DNA of 64,000 nt from Ananas comosus (taxonomy: Eukaryota; Streptophyta; Magnoliopsida; Poales; Bromeliaceae), in the NCBI RefSeq assembly GCF_001540865.1, contig NC_033637.1:9190073-9254072 (forward strand), given 5' to 3'. The notes under the pieces are model-generated. The model had not been told where the DNA came from. It saw only the letters and a program-made list of their open reading frames with translations, and ran no database searches. Both the position numbers and the translations under genes were made by a program. Position 1 is the first letter of the stretch, and each line of letters opens with the position of its first letter. Of this stretch, positions 44,786 through 57,100 are shown piece after piece.

Positions 44786-46345
44786 TAGGGGAAGGCCCTC
44801 AGTCGAAAAAGAAAAATCTTCAGGAATAAGATCATCTACGAATGAAGGTCCTAATATAAATCGAGAAGAATCTGTTTCGACGAATTGACGAAGGATAGTA
44901 TAATCGAGAAAAGGAGATGAGGGAAGAGGAGGAAATAGAGCTATTAGTTAAAATGAAAAAGAAAGAGAAGAAGATGGAAAGAAGAAGTAATAGAAGGAAA
45001 TCCCAGACGAGGATGAAGAAGAAAGGAAGCGTAAGGAAGAAGAAAATAATGAAGAATGGAAGGTGAGAGAAAGAGAGAAGAGAAGGAGAGCTATCAGATG
45101 GAATTTCGAAAAACTGGCTTTAATAGTGAAAAGGCGGCAGCAATAAATGACCTAATTAATGCCTCAGAAGAGACAAAAAGAATGTGGAAAATTGTGGCCG
45201 TCAAAAGTGAAAGGACGGCTGAGAAATGAGATGGTACAAGGCAATTCGAAATGATGATTTCGAAATTTGCGCCTGTAGAGAGGATTACGCCAGCTATCGA
45301 ACTGCTTGTTCGGGTGCTGTTGAGGGGGCAATTGTTGGCGCCAAGAAAAATGCGCCACGTGGTGGACCGGTGCATGCCATAACTAGGAGCTGCAAAAACC
45401 AAGGATGTCGGGTATCTGATTCATTGGGAACAAAGGATGAATCATAGCGAACCGCAGATGATTTCATGCAGTTAGGATCGGCCTGTAGTGGCCCACAAAA
45501 ATAGAGAAATGGCCAATCATGTGGATAATTGAAAAACAACAGACGGAGTATAAATAAACGAGTAATGCCTGAAAGAGGGGTCTTTTTTCCCGGAGAATAG
45601 AAGGCCACTTTCAATTCTACACATTTTCTCGCTTTCTAGGAATAGTGTACATGTAACCTTTCTTTCTTCCGTACATTTAATGTTTTTCTTAGAAGTAGTC
45701 TTTAAGTTAGATTTCTTGAGTTTGTTCACCGCACTGGCATACCCTCTTTTGTACGAATTTTCAACTTTTAAATAATATTTACAAGCATTCAGCTCTTCAG
45801 CCTACCCAAAGACATTGTGCAATTCCTGACTCAGCTCATTCAGTCGAACCGATTCAGTAATAAAAGGTACGAACTCGGCTGATCCGATCCCTCATCAGCC
45901 GAATCGCTTGATTTGTCGAAAGGCGCAAACTTTGAGGGTCACCATCTGTAGCCGTTCCGTATCCTTACACACTTCTCGATGGGAAACTTTTATCGGGTCA
46001 ACGATCAAGGAATGCGGCTCATAGCACCAATTTTGGTAAGGGTCGCTGCATTATACCGAGCTCCAGTACACCACGAATTTTCCCATTTGTAACTAAGTAA
46101 ATAAAACAAAAATTTATTAACTAAATGAAATAAAATAAAGACATACTAGTTAAGTGAAAATAAAGACAAATTAAAATAATGAAATTAATCTAGAAAAGTA
46201 CTAATAATAAATATATTCTATATTTTGGATAGGATATTTATAATATAAGATAATTTAATAATTTTTATTAAATTTGAAGAGTAATTTTAATATTGATAAT
46301 TTTAAAGAATTTTTATACAATAAGTGGTGGACAGCATGACACTTA
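44786..46345. other. Non-coding stretch upstream of the mobile-domain ORF
   Basis: Purine-rich leader-like sequence (44930-45080) and short open frames at 45094-45729 have no recognisable domain. At about 46020-46040 the minus strand has TTGGTGCTATGAGCCGC, which could be a primer-binding-site-like remnant; I cannot name the tRNA. From 46080 the DNA becomes very AT-rich. Confidence 0.4.
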
Positions 46346-47155
46346 GGGCGTGTTTGGTTCGAAGTCGGAATCGGAATCAGAATCGGAATCGAAATAAGCT
46401 GGAATCGGAATTGAAATGACTCATTACCTAATTCTGTTTGGTTCATCACCTGAATCGGAATCGGAATAAATCATTCCCATTGTCGGTGTTTGGTTCAGGT
46501 AAATATAAAAAACGTAATCAGGTGAATATACTAATCTTATCTTTATAATATATTAATTTAAATTCAAATTAAAAATTAAATATTAAAAATTTACATCAAT
46601 ATTTTGAAATAATGTCAAAATTTTAAATCTATTTTTTAAAAAAAATTAAAATTAAAAGTTTAGTGGATAATTCAAAATATAAAACTAAATTTTGATTTAT
46701 TCAAATTCGAACTTAAAATTACAATTTAAATTTTAATTTGAATCCATAAATTTAATTTAAGTTTTAAATAAAATTTGAATAAAACTTTATATAAATTAAA
46801 ATTTAATTTAAATTCAAATTCGTAAGTTAAATTTGAAATACTTGATTAAATTTTAATTTTTAATTCATGTTGAAATTAAAATTTAAAATTTAAAATTTAA
46901 TTTCTAAATTTAAATTTATATTTTAATTAAAAAACTTGAAATAATAAATTTAATTCGAATAAATATCCATTTCGTCCGGATTCAACTTCCAATCTGGCCT
47001 CCTAGACCGTATTGAAAAAAGAGGTGATTGGGGGATTCCTATTCCACTCGGGAATCAGAATCGGAATGGGACTCCAGTGTACCAAACACTCACAAATGGA
47101 TTCACCCATTTCAATTCCGATTTCAGAATGAAAAAAAAGCGAACCAAACATGCCC
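46346..47155. mobile_element. AT-rich PIF/Harbinger-like MITE
   Basis: The terminal inverted repeats are GGGCGTGTTTGGTTCG and its complement with one change (CGAACCAAACATGCCC). The left flank is TTA and the right flank (G)TAA, so the 3-bp TSD is imperfect. The subterminal parts have repeated GGAATCGGAATC words and the middle is A/T-only. Related to 59717-61710. Confidence 0.65.
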
Positions 47156-47335
47156 GTAATGTTTTGTTTATTTTTAATTCTTTTGCATCTGTTTAAAGCG
47201 AGAATTTTAAGTGCCTATCGTTAAGAGCTCAAAACCTTTTTTTAAATTAATAAATAATTTTTTAAATAAAATTTTAAAAAATAAATATTATATATTATTA
47301 TGTGTTGGTATATATGTATTTTTTATGATTGATAT

Positions 47336-50146
47336 TGTAACACACTGGACCTTTGCAAATTGCGAGGTTCGAGTGTTTGGATGTATTTCGAGCTTTTCCA
47401 CACTTTGTGGAGGGTTGTAAAATGTTTTCCGACCCGAAAAGTTCGAAAACTGGAACTTTGGACAAGTCCTGAGAGTTTTTACTCTCGGGGACCGGTCCCT
47501 GAAAGGAGAGACCGGTCCCCCAATGAACAGTGCAACGGCAACCCTGAGGCAACCGGTCCCTGGCAGGTGAGACCGGTTCCCGAGCGCGTCTACGCAGTGA
47601 GAGACCGGTCCCGCGCAGGGAGAGACCGGTTCCCGAACGGTGGTTTTTCGGATTCGCAGCGAGAGATCGGTCCCTGCTGGGGAGAGACCGATCCCTCTGG
47701 GCGAAAACTGCCCAGACCGGACTGTTGCAATATTGGATTTTTGAGGGGCCTCTTGGGATTTTGTTACAATAGAGGGTCTATATGACCCCTCCACTCTCTC
47801 CTCTCCCCATTTCTCTCCTCTCAACCCTCTCTACACCCTTGATAGAGAAGAAGGAGAAGGAGAAGAAGGAGGGAAGGAGAAGAAGTTTGGAGCTTTTGAG
47901 GACTTGGAGCATCTTCCTCACCCTCTCTTCTTCCTTGGTGCTTGGAGCTTGGACATGGAGCTTGCAAGAGTGAAAATTTTCACCAATTGAGCTTGGATTG
48001 AAGCTTCTTTGAGGTTGGTAGCCATTTCTCTCCATCTAGACTTTGGATTTGAGATTTTTCTTGTGATGAAACCCTAGTTTTGAGATTTAGGGTTTGATTT
48101 TGGGCATTTTTTATCTAGGGCTTTTGGACCTAAATTAGTTGGTTTAGAACCTTCCTTGGGCTTGGATTGGAAAGGTTCTAGCTCTCTTTTGGAGCTTTAG
48201 AAGAGATTTCTTCTCTTGAGGTGAATTTTGGCCTTTTTGCTCCTAGGTTAATGTTTGATCTTATGGTTGGTTGTAATGCCCTCGTATCTCTTCGCTGATC
48301 NCTTGGATTGGAAAGGTTCTAGCTCTCTTTTGGAGCTTTAGAAGAGATTTCTTCTCTTGAGGTGAATTTTGGCCTTTTTGTTCCTAGGTTAATGTTTGAT
48401 CTTATGGTTGGTTGTAATGCCCTCGTATCTCTTCGCTGATCACTTTTAGGGTACCTTGAGGCTCGTGGACAACTCCGTTCGTCGGATCGAAGGAGCACGC
48501 GACGGTTCGGTGGGTTTGGCCTTGCATACAATATGAGAAATGTTCATATTTGGTGTTAAATGTTTCGCAAAGTTGAAATTCTTGCATTTTCATGTTAAAT
48601 GTATTTATTATGAATTTTAGAATGCTTAACATGCATAGATTATGTGTAGTAAATTTTGGGACCTCTATATAGTAGAGAGCATGCATGTGTGGCCTAGCAT
48701 TCTAGTTGAGACTTGAAATTATAATCCCTATTATGAAAATGAACCTTGCTTTCATGCATTCAAACTATATACCAGATGTGACATTAGGGATTTTTGGAAG
48801 CCTAGAGAGGCTTAGGGACTTAGATGATATGTGAGATTGAGCCAATGTCATGAAGAGGCATTGGGGCCCGGGGCAAAGTGAGCATTAATGTTAATGTCTT
48901 AATGGGAACATGATTAGTTGTGGAGCTTAAGTGTCATAAAGAGGCACTAAGCAAGTGTGTGTTGGGACTTCACATTATGACTTTGAACTAGATCTTCGGG
49001 ATGCTAGCGACTATACCATGTTAGAGACATGAGGATTGGGTACTTGAGACAGTGACCTTGCTTGTTTGCCATTTGTGCTCATTCGCACATGCTTGTGCGG
49101 GTCGCTCCCCACAAGCCGGCACTCCGGAGTTAGCCTACGCGACTTTTGTTCGCTCGTGCAGTATTGAGAAGCCTACGGGGTCGAGTGGGACAGACACATT
49201 CCAAGAGTAGGGATGTTGGGCTACCACAGGCACTTAGGCGGCACAAGCTGGACTACCTTGGGTAGGTCCCTAATTGAAAATGGAAATCAACACGGTTTGA
49301 GAATGAACAATCACTACTAGACAGGTTTAGTAGTTGGATTACATTGACATGCATGTAGCCTAGGGTTGAGACATGTAGTATACTTGACAGTTACCTATTC
49401 CATCACAGTATGCTTGGTTGCCATGATAGAGCTTATACATCATGTATGAATAAAGGGTTGTAACAGTAAACTATTGCTATTGGTTACTTTTCCATATGAT
49501 AGAATAGATGTACAACATTTTGACATCGTGCTTATGAGGGATATAGTAGTATAGCATTTTACTTATGCTCTCTCTTTCAGCAGTTTATTACATGCTCTTT
49601 TTTTTTATTGCTTATTGCTATTACGTTACTTACTCCTTTTCTTTTGGGGCCTAGTGGTGCGATGAGCTGAGGTCAGTAATTGCCCACTGGGAACTATAGA
49701 TTATAGTTCTCACGCCCTCTTTTTCTCGATGTTTTTCAGAGCCTTCCACTCAGGGTGAGGCCAGGGACCGCGGGAAGGGAGTTGCTTCGAGCTAGCTTCC
49801 CTTGAGGACGATTCGCTAGGTGGTCTACCTCTCGTTGTATTTTATTTTGAAGAGGTTGAGAGTTGTACCCGTACATGCATAGAGACCACCATTTTTGTAC
49901 TAGAGATTGTTACTGTACTACTTATGGTTTCTTTATTTGACTAGCTTTATTATCTAGCTTTACTTTGGTGTAGATGTTAGCACTTTACTCGCTCTGATAT
50001 CATTAGTTGTTGGTTACTTCACTCTTTCTATTTGTCCTATTACTTGCTTTTACTTCCGCTTTTATTCTAGACGCCTTATATGTGTAGACATATGGCGGGT
50101 CTGGGCACGCTACCGGGAGGGCCTCCGCCGGTCCCGGGGCGTGACA
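47336..50146 (+). mobile_element. Solo Ty3-type LTR (GACCGGTC subfamily)
   Basis: The LTR starts TGTAACACACTGGACC and ends GGGGCGTGACA, with perfect TSDs gatat (47331-47335, 50147-50151). Six exact ACCGGT hexamers (47491-47630) and decayed ones to 47694 precede TATA (GTCTATATGACC, 47776-47787). Donor-like GAG|GTTGGT is at 48014, hairpin at 49683-49717 and acceptor-like GTTTTTCAG at 49739. The recorded 2811 bp is inflated by a 140-bp duplication next to an N. Confidence 0.9.
48161..48441. repeat. 140-bp direct duplication flanking a single N
   Basis: Bases 48161-48300 and 48302-48441 are the same except one visible change (ctcctagg / ttcctagg) and are separated only by N at 48301. The other LTRs of this family have one copy. 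An assembly overlap that was not merged is the simplest explanation. Confidence 0.85.
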
Positions 50147-50231
50147 GATATGTATCAACACTGTCCAGTATGCACTTTGTTAGTATGTTTTGGCAAGATC
50201 TCGTACGAAGATAGTTAGATTTTTAAGGAAA

Positions 50232-50578
50232 AAACTTCAAATACCACATGGGTGGTTTCATACTTTTTCATTTTAGTACCTTATGGTTTAAGTAGTATCA
50301 ATTTAGTATCCTGTGATTTTATTTTTATCTTTTTATTATTGATTTCACTAATTTTTTCGTTAAATCAGTGATAAAGTTAAAACTAAAAGGTACTAAAGTG
50401 AATATTCGATAAATATTGGTAGGGTATCTAAAGTTTTTGTATATAATTTAATAAAATATCAACGAAGAAGCTGACGAAAAGATAAAAATAAAATTATAAA
50501 ACACTAAATTGATACACTTTAAATTTTAGGGTACTAAGGTGAGAAAGCGCGAAACCACGGGAGTTTTATTTGAAGTTT
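50232..50578. mobile_element. Small MITE upstream of the PPR gene
   Basis: The termini AAACTTCAAATA and TATTTGAAGTTT are inverted repeats. Subterminal inverted blocks (GTGGTTTC / GAAACCAC, TTAGTACC / GGTACTAA) extend the similarity inward. It is 347 bp and AT-rich, without a gene. No clear TSD was found. Confidence 0.7.
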
Positions 50579-50700
50579 ATCTAATTTTAATTTAAAGAAA
50601 AAGAAAAAGAAAAAGAAAAGGTTTTCAACCGTTGAAGCCTACGTACCGCGTCGGCGTGACGTCGTTGTCCCTCTCGCTCGCGCTTCTCGAACATTGATCC
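50579..50700 (+). promoter_or_regulatory. Proximal upstream region of the PPR gene
   Basis: It contains a purine run (aaagaaaaag repeats, 50595-50622), then GC-rich sequence with a GTGACGTCG element (about 50657-50665, ACGT-core, CRE/TGA-like) and a pyrimidine-rich stretch before the start codon. There is no convincing TATA box, which is common for PPR genes. Confidence 0.4.
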
Positions 50701-53010
50701 ATGGCTTCTCCTCCACTTCCTCTCCCCCCTCTAAACCCTACTTCCACAGCCTCCTCAGCGAAACCCGAACCTCCGTACAAAACCCCTTCATCCTTTTCAA
50801 AGATCCCTTCATGGGTCTCCTTGAACCCTTCTTCCTCTTCTCCTTCCTCCTCCTCCTCCTCCTCCTCCTCTCTCCAATCTAACCAAAACCGAACTGGGAT
50901 CGTCGAGAACCTCCATCTCCTCTCCCTCTCCAAGCAGGGCCGATTCCGCGAAGCTCGCCAATTCGTCTCCTTCATGGACTCTTCCTCCATTCCTGTCAAA
51001 ACCCATTTCTACGAATCCCTTTTCGATTCATGCGGATCTTGGAAATCTCTTCAGGATGGTAGGTTCTTCCATCGGCATTTGCTGAAGAGGTTAGGAGGAA
51101 GAAACCCAGATGGTCCTCTCGGCGATTGCCTTCTCAAAATGTACTTGGATTGCTCAGGGCTGGATGAAGCTCGGAAGTTGTTCGATGAAATGCCCCATAG
51201 AAGTTTGGCTACTTGGGACATTATGATATCCAACTTGTTTGCGAGTGGGCATTTTACAGAAGCGTTTGTTGTCTTTTGCGAGATGAGATTGGAAGGATTT
51301 TGGCCTGATTCAGGCATTATTGCAAGCTTATTGCGAGCATGTGTGGATGGTTTACATATTGAGCTCGGGCGGCAGCTTCATGCATATATAATTAGAAGTG
51401 GGTTGTCTCATGATGATTATATGAAAGCAGAGTTAGTTAACATGTATGTGAAATGTGGGTTTCTGGACAGTTCTATCCGCCTATTTGATCACATGGAGGA
51501 GAGAAGTGCCGCGACACGGACTACATTGATGGTTGGGTATACTCGGGCTGGAAGAGTAACAGACGCATTAGCTTTGTTTCGTCGGCTGTTGTCTGAAGGT
51601 GTGGAATTGGATCAGTTTGTGTTCTCCATTGCCCTCAAAGTGTGCTGCGAATTGAAGGATGACGAAATCGGGAGGCAAATTCATGGATGTATTGTGAAAT
51701 TAGGGTTTGATTCAGATTCTTCGGCAGGAACCCCGATAGTTGATTTTTATGTGAAGTTCGGGATGATCGATGATGCTCAAAAGGCCTTCTGTAGAATCTC
51801 TGATCCGAATGAGGTTTCATGGAATGCTATTATGTCCGGCTATTCACAATGTGGTAGGTATGAGGAGTGCATTAAGATGTTTGAGTATTTGAGGAACAAA
51901 GAAACAGCATTAGGCTCATCTGCTTATACTATCCTTTTTCAGTTAGCATCTAATTTAGCTGATTCAAATTCGGGTTATCAATTGCACGCTGATGCAGTAA
52001 AGAGAGGGCTTCTTTCCCAGCTCCATGGCTTGAGTGCATTGGTCACAATGTATTCAAGGCTTGGTAATTTGATTTATGCTCATAGGGCATTTGAACTTAT
52101 AGCTGAACCGGACACTGTTGCTTGGACTGCTATTATAATGGGTTATGCTTACCATGGGAAGGCTTTCAAAGCTTTGGAGCTTTTCAATAGAATGATTAGT
52201 TTAGGTTTCGAGCCAAACACAATTTCTTTTATTGGTATATTAACTGCTTGTAGTCACTCAGGTATGGTATTGGAGGCTAGAGAATATTTGAACTCGATGA
52301 ATAAGGTTTATGGTATTAAACCTACAGTTGATCACTATAATTGTATGATTGATGTTTATTGTCGTGCTGGGCATCTAAAAGAGGCATATGAATTTATTAA
52401 ATCTGGGTCTTTTGAACCTGATGCTATGAGTTGGAAAATACTTTTGGGTGGTTGCACTACTCATCAAAATGTTGAGATTGGGGAGATTGCTGGAGAAAAT
52501 TTGCTAAAAATGGAACTGAAGGATGCTGCTGCTCATGTTCTTCTATTTAACTTGTATGCCACAGTTGGCAAATGGGCGGAGGCAGCTTTAGTAAGGAAAA
52601 AGATGAATGAAAGAGGCATTAGAAAGGAGGTTAGCTCCAGCTGGATAACAGTGAAAGGCAGAGTTCACAGATTCACCGTGGGAGATAAACATCACCCTAT
52701 AGCTGATAAAATATACTCCAAGTTGGATGAATTAGATAGTGCTATAAAGTTTTCACAGTCAATTAATTGCTTTAATGAGCGAATGGAGCAGCTTCTTGAC
52801 CACAGTGAGAGGCTAGCTACTGCTTTTGGGCTCATATCAGTTCCTTTTAACTGTCCTATTTTAGTATTCAAAAATCTTCGTATTTGCAAGGACTGTCACT
52901 CCTTTGTGAAGTTGGTATCGAAAGTTGAAAGACGTGAAATTATTTTGAGGGATACTAGTCGATTCCATCATTTTAAAGGTGGGAACTGCTCATGCAATGA
53001 TTTTTGGTAA
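50701..53010 (+). CDS. RARE1: PLS-class PPR protein with DYW deaminase domain, RARE1-like
   Basis: This is an intact single-exon gene of 769 codons. Residues 1-65 are Ser/Pro-rich with few acids, as in plastid transit peptides. PLS-type PPR repeats fill about 75-560, for example [20 protein letters not shown] and [20 protein letters not shown]. The E and E+ parts (about 575-670) include [20 protein letters not shown]. The DYW deaminase has H701-x-E703 and C729-x2-C732, the zinc and catalytic residues, and ends CSCNDFW with Phe for the usual Tyr. The spacer between E+ and HSE is shorter than in typical DYW proteins, as I recall for Arabidopsis RARE1, which edits the plastid accD transcript. 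The call rests on remembered similarity (for example LMVGYT.AGR.DAL, FNLY...GKW.EAA). The start context (ATCCATGGC) is good. Product: a plastid C-to-U RNA editing factor. Confidence 0.8.
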   Translation: MASPPLPLPPLNPTSTASSAKPEPPYKTPSSFSKIPSWVSLNPSSSSPSSSSSSSSSLQSNQNRTGIVENLHLLSLSKQGRFREARQFVSFMDSSSIPVKTHFYESLFDSCGSWKSLQDGRFFHRHLLKRLGGRNPDGPLGDCLLKMYLDCSGLDEARKLFDEMPHRSLATWDIMISNLFASGHFTEAFVVFCEMRLEGFWPDSGIIASLLRACVDGLHIELGRQLHAYIIRSGLSHDDYMKAELVNMYVKCGFLDSSIRLFDHMEERSAATRTTLMVGYTRAGRVTDALALFRRLLSEGVELDQFVFSIALKVCCELKDDEIGRQIHGCIVKLGFDSDSSAGTPIVDFYVKFGMIDDAQKAFCRISDPNEVSWNAIMSGYSQCGRYEECIKMFEYLRNKETALGSSAYTILFQLASNLADSNSGYQLHADAVKRGLLSQLHGLSALVTMYSRLGNLIYAHRAFELIAEPDTVAWTAIIMGYAYHGKAFKALELFNRMISLGFEPNTISFIGILTACSHSGMVLEAREYLNSMNKVYGIKPTVDHYNCMIDVYCRAGHLKEAYEFIKSGSFEPDAMSWKILLGGCTTHQNVEIGEIAGENLLKMELKDAAAHVLLFNLYATVGKWAEAALVRKKMNERGIRKEVSSSWITVKGRVHRFTVGDKHHPIADKIYSKLDELDSAIKFSQSINCFNERMEQLLDHSERLATAFGLISVPFNCPILVFKNLRICKDCHSFVKLVSKVERREIILRDTSRFHHFKGGNCSCNDFW

Positions 53011-54151
53011 CTGAGGGAGATCAAAGAAACGTATTTGATAATCAAGTGCCCCTTCAAGATATATCGTTTTTCAGGGTAAGACTTGTATGTTTACTAAATT
53101 ATGTTTGACTCTGCTTATTTTAGTAACTTTATACTAGCCCCTTGAGTTTGTAAAGATCTGTTCGAACATAAAATATAAAATTGTTCATTATACAGATTAA
53201 ATATACGCATACAATATTTTATTGCTGATTTTAACTTGGTAAAGACTTGGTAATCTTATTTGATGCCTAGTTAGCAACCATAAGCATGACCACGTACATG
53301 AAGTTGGAAGTTTTCACTTGTTTTCCTTTATCTGTGTAATCTAGAAGTGATCATAATTATATATTATCTAGCATAAATTGCACTTAGATCTGTCTAATTT
53401 TTTTTTTTCCGTTTAGATTCTTTGGTGATGCTTGGAGGTTCAATCAATTGATCTCCTAATAATTGTCCAAGGGTTTACAAACGTAATGCATTTGCCATAA
53501 CCATTTCATTTATCATTTGCAACTAGAGCTGTATTTTTAGTAATCCATTTGTTGAGCCTCTTTCTAACTACTTTCCTCCTACCTAGTAGTATTGTAAAGT
53601 TGGAAAGGACATAACTAAGAGTACCTGCCCATCCTCCTCTTCTGAGAAGTGAGAGGCTCATTTTCGTATAATGAGTTGCATCAGCTGAAAATTATGGTGA
53701 TGAAACGCCAAGACTTGGCAATATTATTTTTCTCGGTGCCATGATGACTTTAGGTACTTGTTCCTCTTACGTAAGTTCTTCATGTAGTGGTATTAATTAA
53801 GTTCTTTCGTCCTACAATACGATGTGATCGTAGTATTAATGGAAATGAATAGATAAGCTGCTAACTTTCTCTGTAATTTATTTGTTGTGGTTTTGGTGCT
53901 TAAGAGAAGGAGAGATCATAGTCTTACTAGTTAGATTTAGGTCCGATGGTTTTTGTAGTTTGTAGAAACGAGTACATTGTTCAATGCAAGTAGAAACTTA
54001 GACTAGCTTCTAAGAGGCATTAGAATGATAGGAAGAATAAGTTAATTTGCTTACGAGTTTTCTAATTGTTCAATGAAGGTTCAAATATAAATCAGGTTCA
54101 AGACTACTAGTAGTATCCACCATGCATGTGAGAAAGGGTCTTTAGACTATT
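53011..54151. other. Region downstream of the PPR gene
   Basis: AT-rich sequence without an open frame of note. A T-run at 53400-53409 and several AATAAA-like words could serve the 3' end, but no polyadenylation site can be fixed. No repeat boundary was seen until 54152. Confidence 0.5.
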
Positions 54152-57100
54152 TGTCACACCCCGGGGTCCCATTTTGGTTTAAAACAAAGCGGAAGCGCCC
54201 AAAATTTTTTATTTTTTATTTTTGGAAATCTGACCCCCAGGGTATGCCAGATCCGCCACAAATACAGAGAGTCCACTGTTCACACGGACAGAGTCTCCCC
54301 TGTATTTGTACGGCGTCGCACAAGTACAAGATACATAAATAGTATACAACCACCACATCTGAATGTACAAACATCCATACATTCATACATTCATACACCA
54401 TTCACAACAGAGTTTTAATCATAAATCCACAACTATTAGCTTAAAATGTGATGCAAACCGAGAGGTTGCCAAAATTGAATTTTCAAGTTTGCTTTTGTTT
54501 AAAGATATTTCTTGAAATAAACTAGGTTCAATTTATCGATTCCGGCGAACTTTACTATAATTAAAGCAAGGAAGCAAAAATTTCAGCAAGACGAAAAATT
54601 AAAATCGAATTGAAGCAGTATTAAGATAATGATAAACCTTCGATATATGAGATAATAACAACCAACTGAAAATACATATAATAGACCCAAAAGGTGAATT
54701 CGGCTTTATCAGACTTAAAAGCTTTAGGTTTGGTTGTTTGACAAATATGGTTGGTAATGGTGGAAGGCTAGATTGAAAGGGGATAATAGAATATCAGGAG
54801 ATGAGAGATACAAAAAGTGCACCGTTCACACGATTGCGGGGGATCCACGATCGACGAGGAGGACGGTACACCACGGGTAGAACTTTGGCAACGAGGAAGA
54901 AAAAGATGAGGTAGTAACTTGGAAGAAAAGGAGGGGTAGAAGTAGAAGCCGATCTTGTCACGAGGAAGAAGCGACAACGATCAAGTCGAGGAAGAAGACG
55001 ATCTCGGAGCGAGGAAGAAGCGTCGATGATCTCACCGGGAAGTAGAACACCAAGGATAAAGAGTGAGAGTAGAATTTTCTATTCATCCAAAATTATATTC
55101 CTTAAGGCTTCAAGAACCATGTATTTATAGTGTTGAGAGCCCTCCTATAATAAATTATTATCTTTTCATTTTCAATATAACACGGTCACCCAAGGGTCAT
55201 GCATAGAAAACGAAGTAATTTTGGGAATTTCAAAGATCTTTTTTTGGGAAATTCCAAAGATCTTTTTGGGATTGTTTCTTTGTTTATTTGAGAAAAGGGT
55301 TTGAGTTAGCCAAATCAACTAAAACTAAATGATTTAAGTCCGAATCAAACACGAACCTACAAAATAAAAGAAAATTGCATTCAAAAATAAAATGAGGCTT
55401 ATTTGCTGCATCAAAATGTTTCCTACCCGGAAACTGGTTTTGAAATACCAAGTCACGAAAAACCACGAGAAAATATTTTAAAACTCGTTTTCCACACGGA
55501 AACCTTTTCCTTTTAAAACTCGCTACAACGAGGGGTAGAAAACCATTTCCATTTCACGGAAACTCACAAATACTTTATTATATGCATGAAATCTCAAATA
55601 TCCAAATATAATAAGATACTGAACCATTTAAACTGTCTAAGTTAATTATTAACGGAAACTGAGTTAAGAAGTTAAACCAAAAATGACGGGACGGTGGCTC
55701 TATTGATCGCTAACTGCTCTTCTCACGAACCGTTCCATTAGAACCTGCGACGTCACCTGAAATGGGGGCGGGGGGTGAGAACATGTAAACATGTCTCCCC
55801 TCCCAGTAGGAACCGCAAGCCGACGAGGGCGAGGGGTACTCACCAGTCACGGAGAATAAACAAAGGTATGGGTAAGTGTAATATAGTAGCAACAATAATA
55901 CATGAACAGGATGTATAAGAACAACTACCGCTATTGTATGAATGCATCAACCAGATGACAAGTCCAAAATACCCAATCTAAAACCAATGCTCTGTTGGTC
56001 TGCACCGCAAACCTCAAGCCTGTGCCACTGCTACTCTACTTGCATCTAACCCCTCTAGGCTCACGGGTTAGCACCTGCAACCACTTTTTTGAAAAAGAAC
56101 ACCCTTTTGCTGTGGATCAGACCGCTGGTGTTTGTGAAATGCGTACGAGTATCGAGCAATCAATACTGATATGCTCAATGGCCAACCGTCGGCAACCAGC
56201 TGACAATCCTGCCCCTCAAGGCATAACGACCGTATAGGTCATCAAGTAGTCCAATCGACCAAGTAGGTCACAATACCATGCAATAAGCTGACCAAATAGG
56301 TCACAAATACGGGATACGAAAACCGACCAACCAGGTCACAGATATCACATGCAGATAAATCTACTGTACTCCTACTCATGATACTAAACATGGAAACAAC
56401 CGAGTAATACGGGAATAACATCGGTGCAAGGCTCAATATATATCATATGCAATATAAACAACAAGGAAGGAGTGAAAGGAATGTCACCGAGTGTGCACCA
56501 CTTTGGGTCGAAGTACCTACCTGTACGAATACGGTACGAATCTTCCAACTGTGGAGGAAGTAGCAATCGGACCTATGAAGGGTCCACCGGGTTAGAATCC
56601 AACCCACGATCACCAAACACTAGCTCACAATCCTCACTAATAAACCTACGGGAATCGGTTTCCCAGAACCGATTACCGTAACTCACCAGGAGTCCCGAAA
56701 ACCGCACCGAGACTCCGCCGGGACCGACTAACTGTCCCGGAACTCGCCGACTCGCTCAACGAGTCACCCGCTGTCATTAAACACGATGTTACGTATGACA
56801 TGGCAGCGAACACATCGCCTCATATCGAAGCGATTATCGTCGAATAATCGTTCCGATCCGGGTTCTCGTAGGTGTCAATTTCGACACCGGAACCCATCGT
56901 CGCTCACCCATCGTTTCCGAACCCTCGAAACGACGCGGGTGACTAGCCAACAAGGCTCAGCGACATAACAATTTATCACGAGGCACCGTCGGAAGAATTC
57001 CGAACCGAAAACGCGTTCTGTCGGCGGATTTCGCTGAAAAACGCACCGGAAATCAACATTTGATTTCCGAAAAGGCTTGGGGCCTTGGACAACCAGTCGA

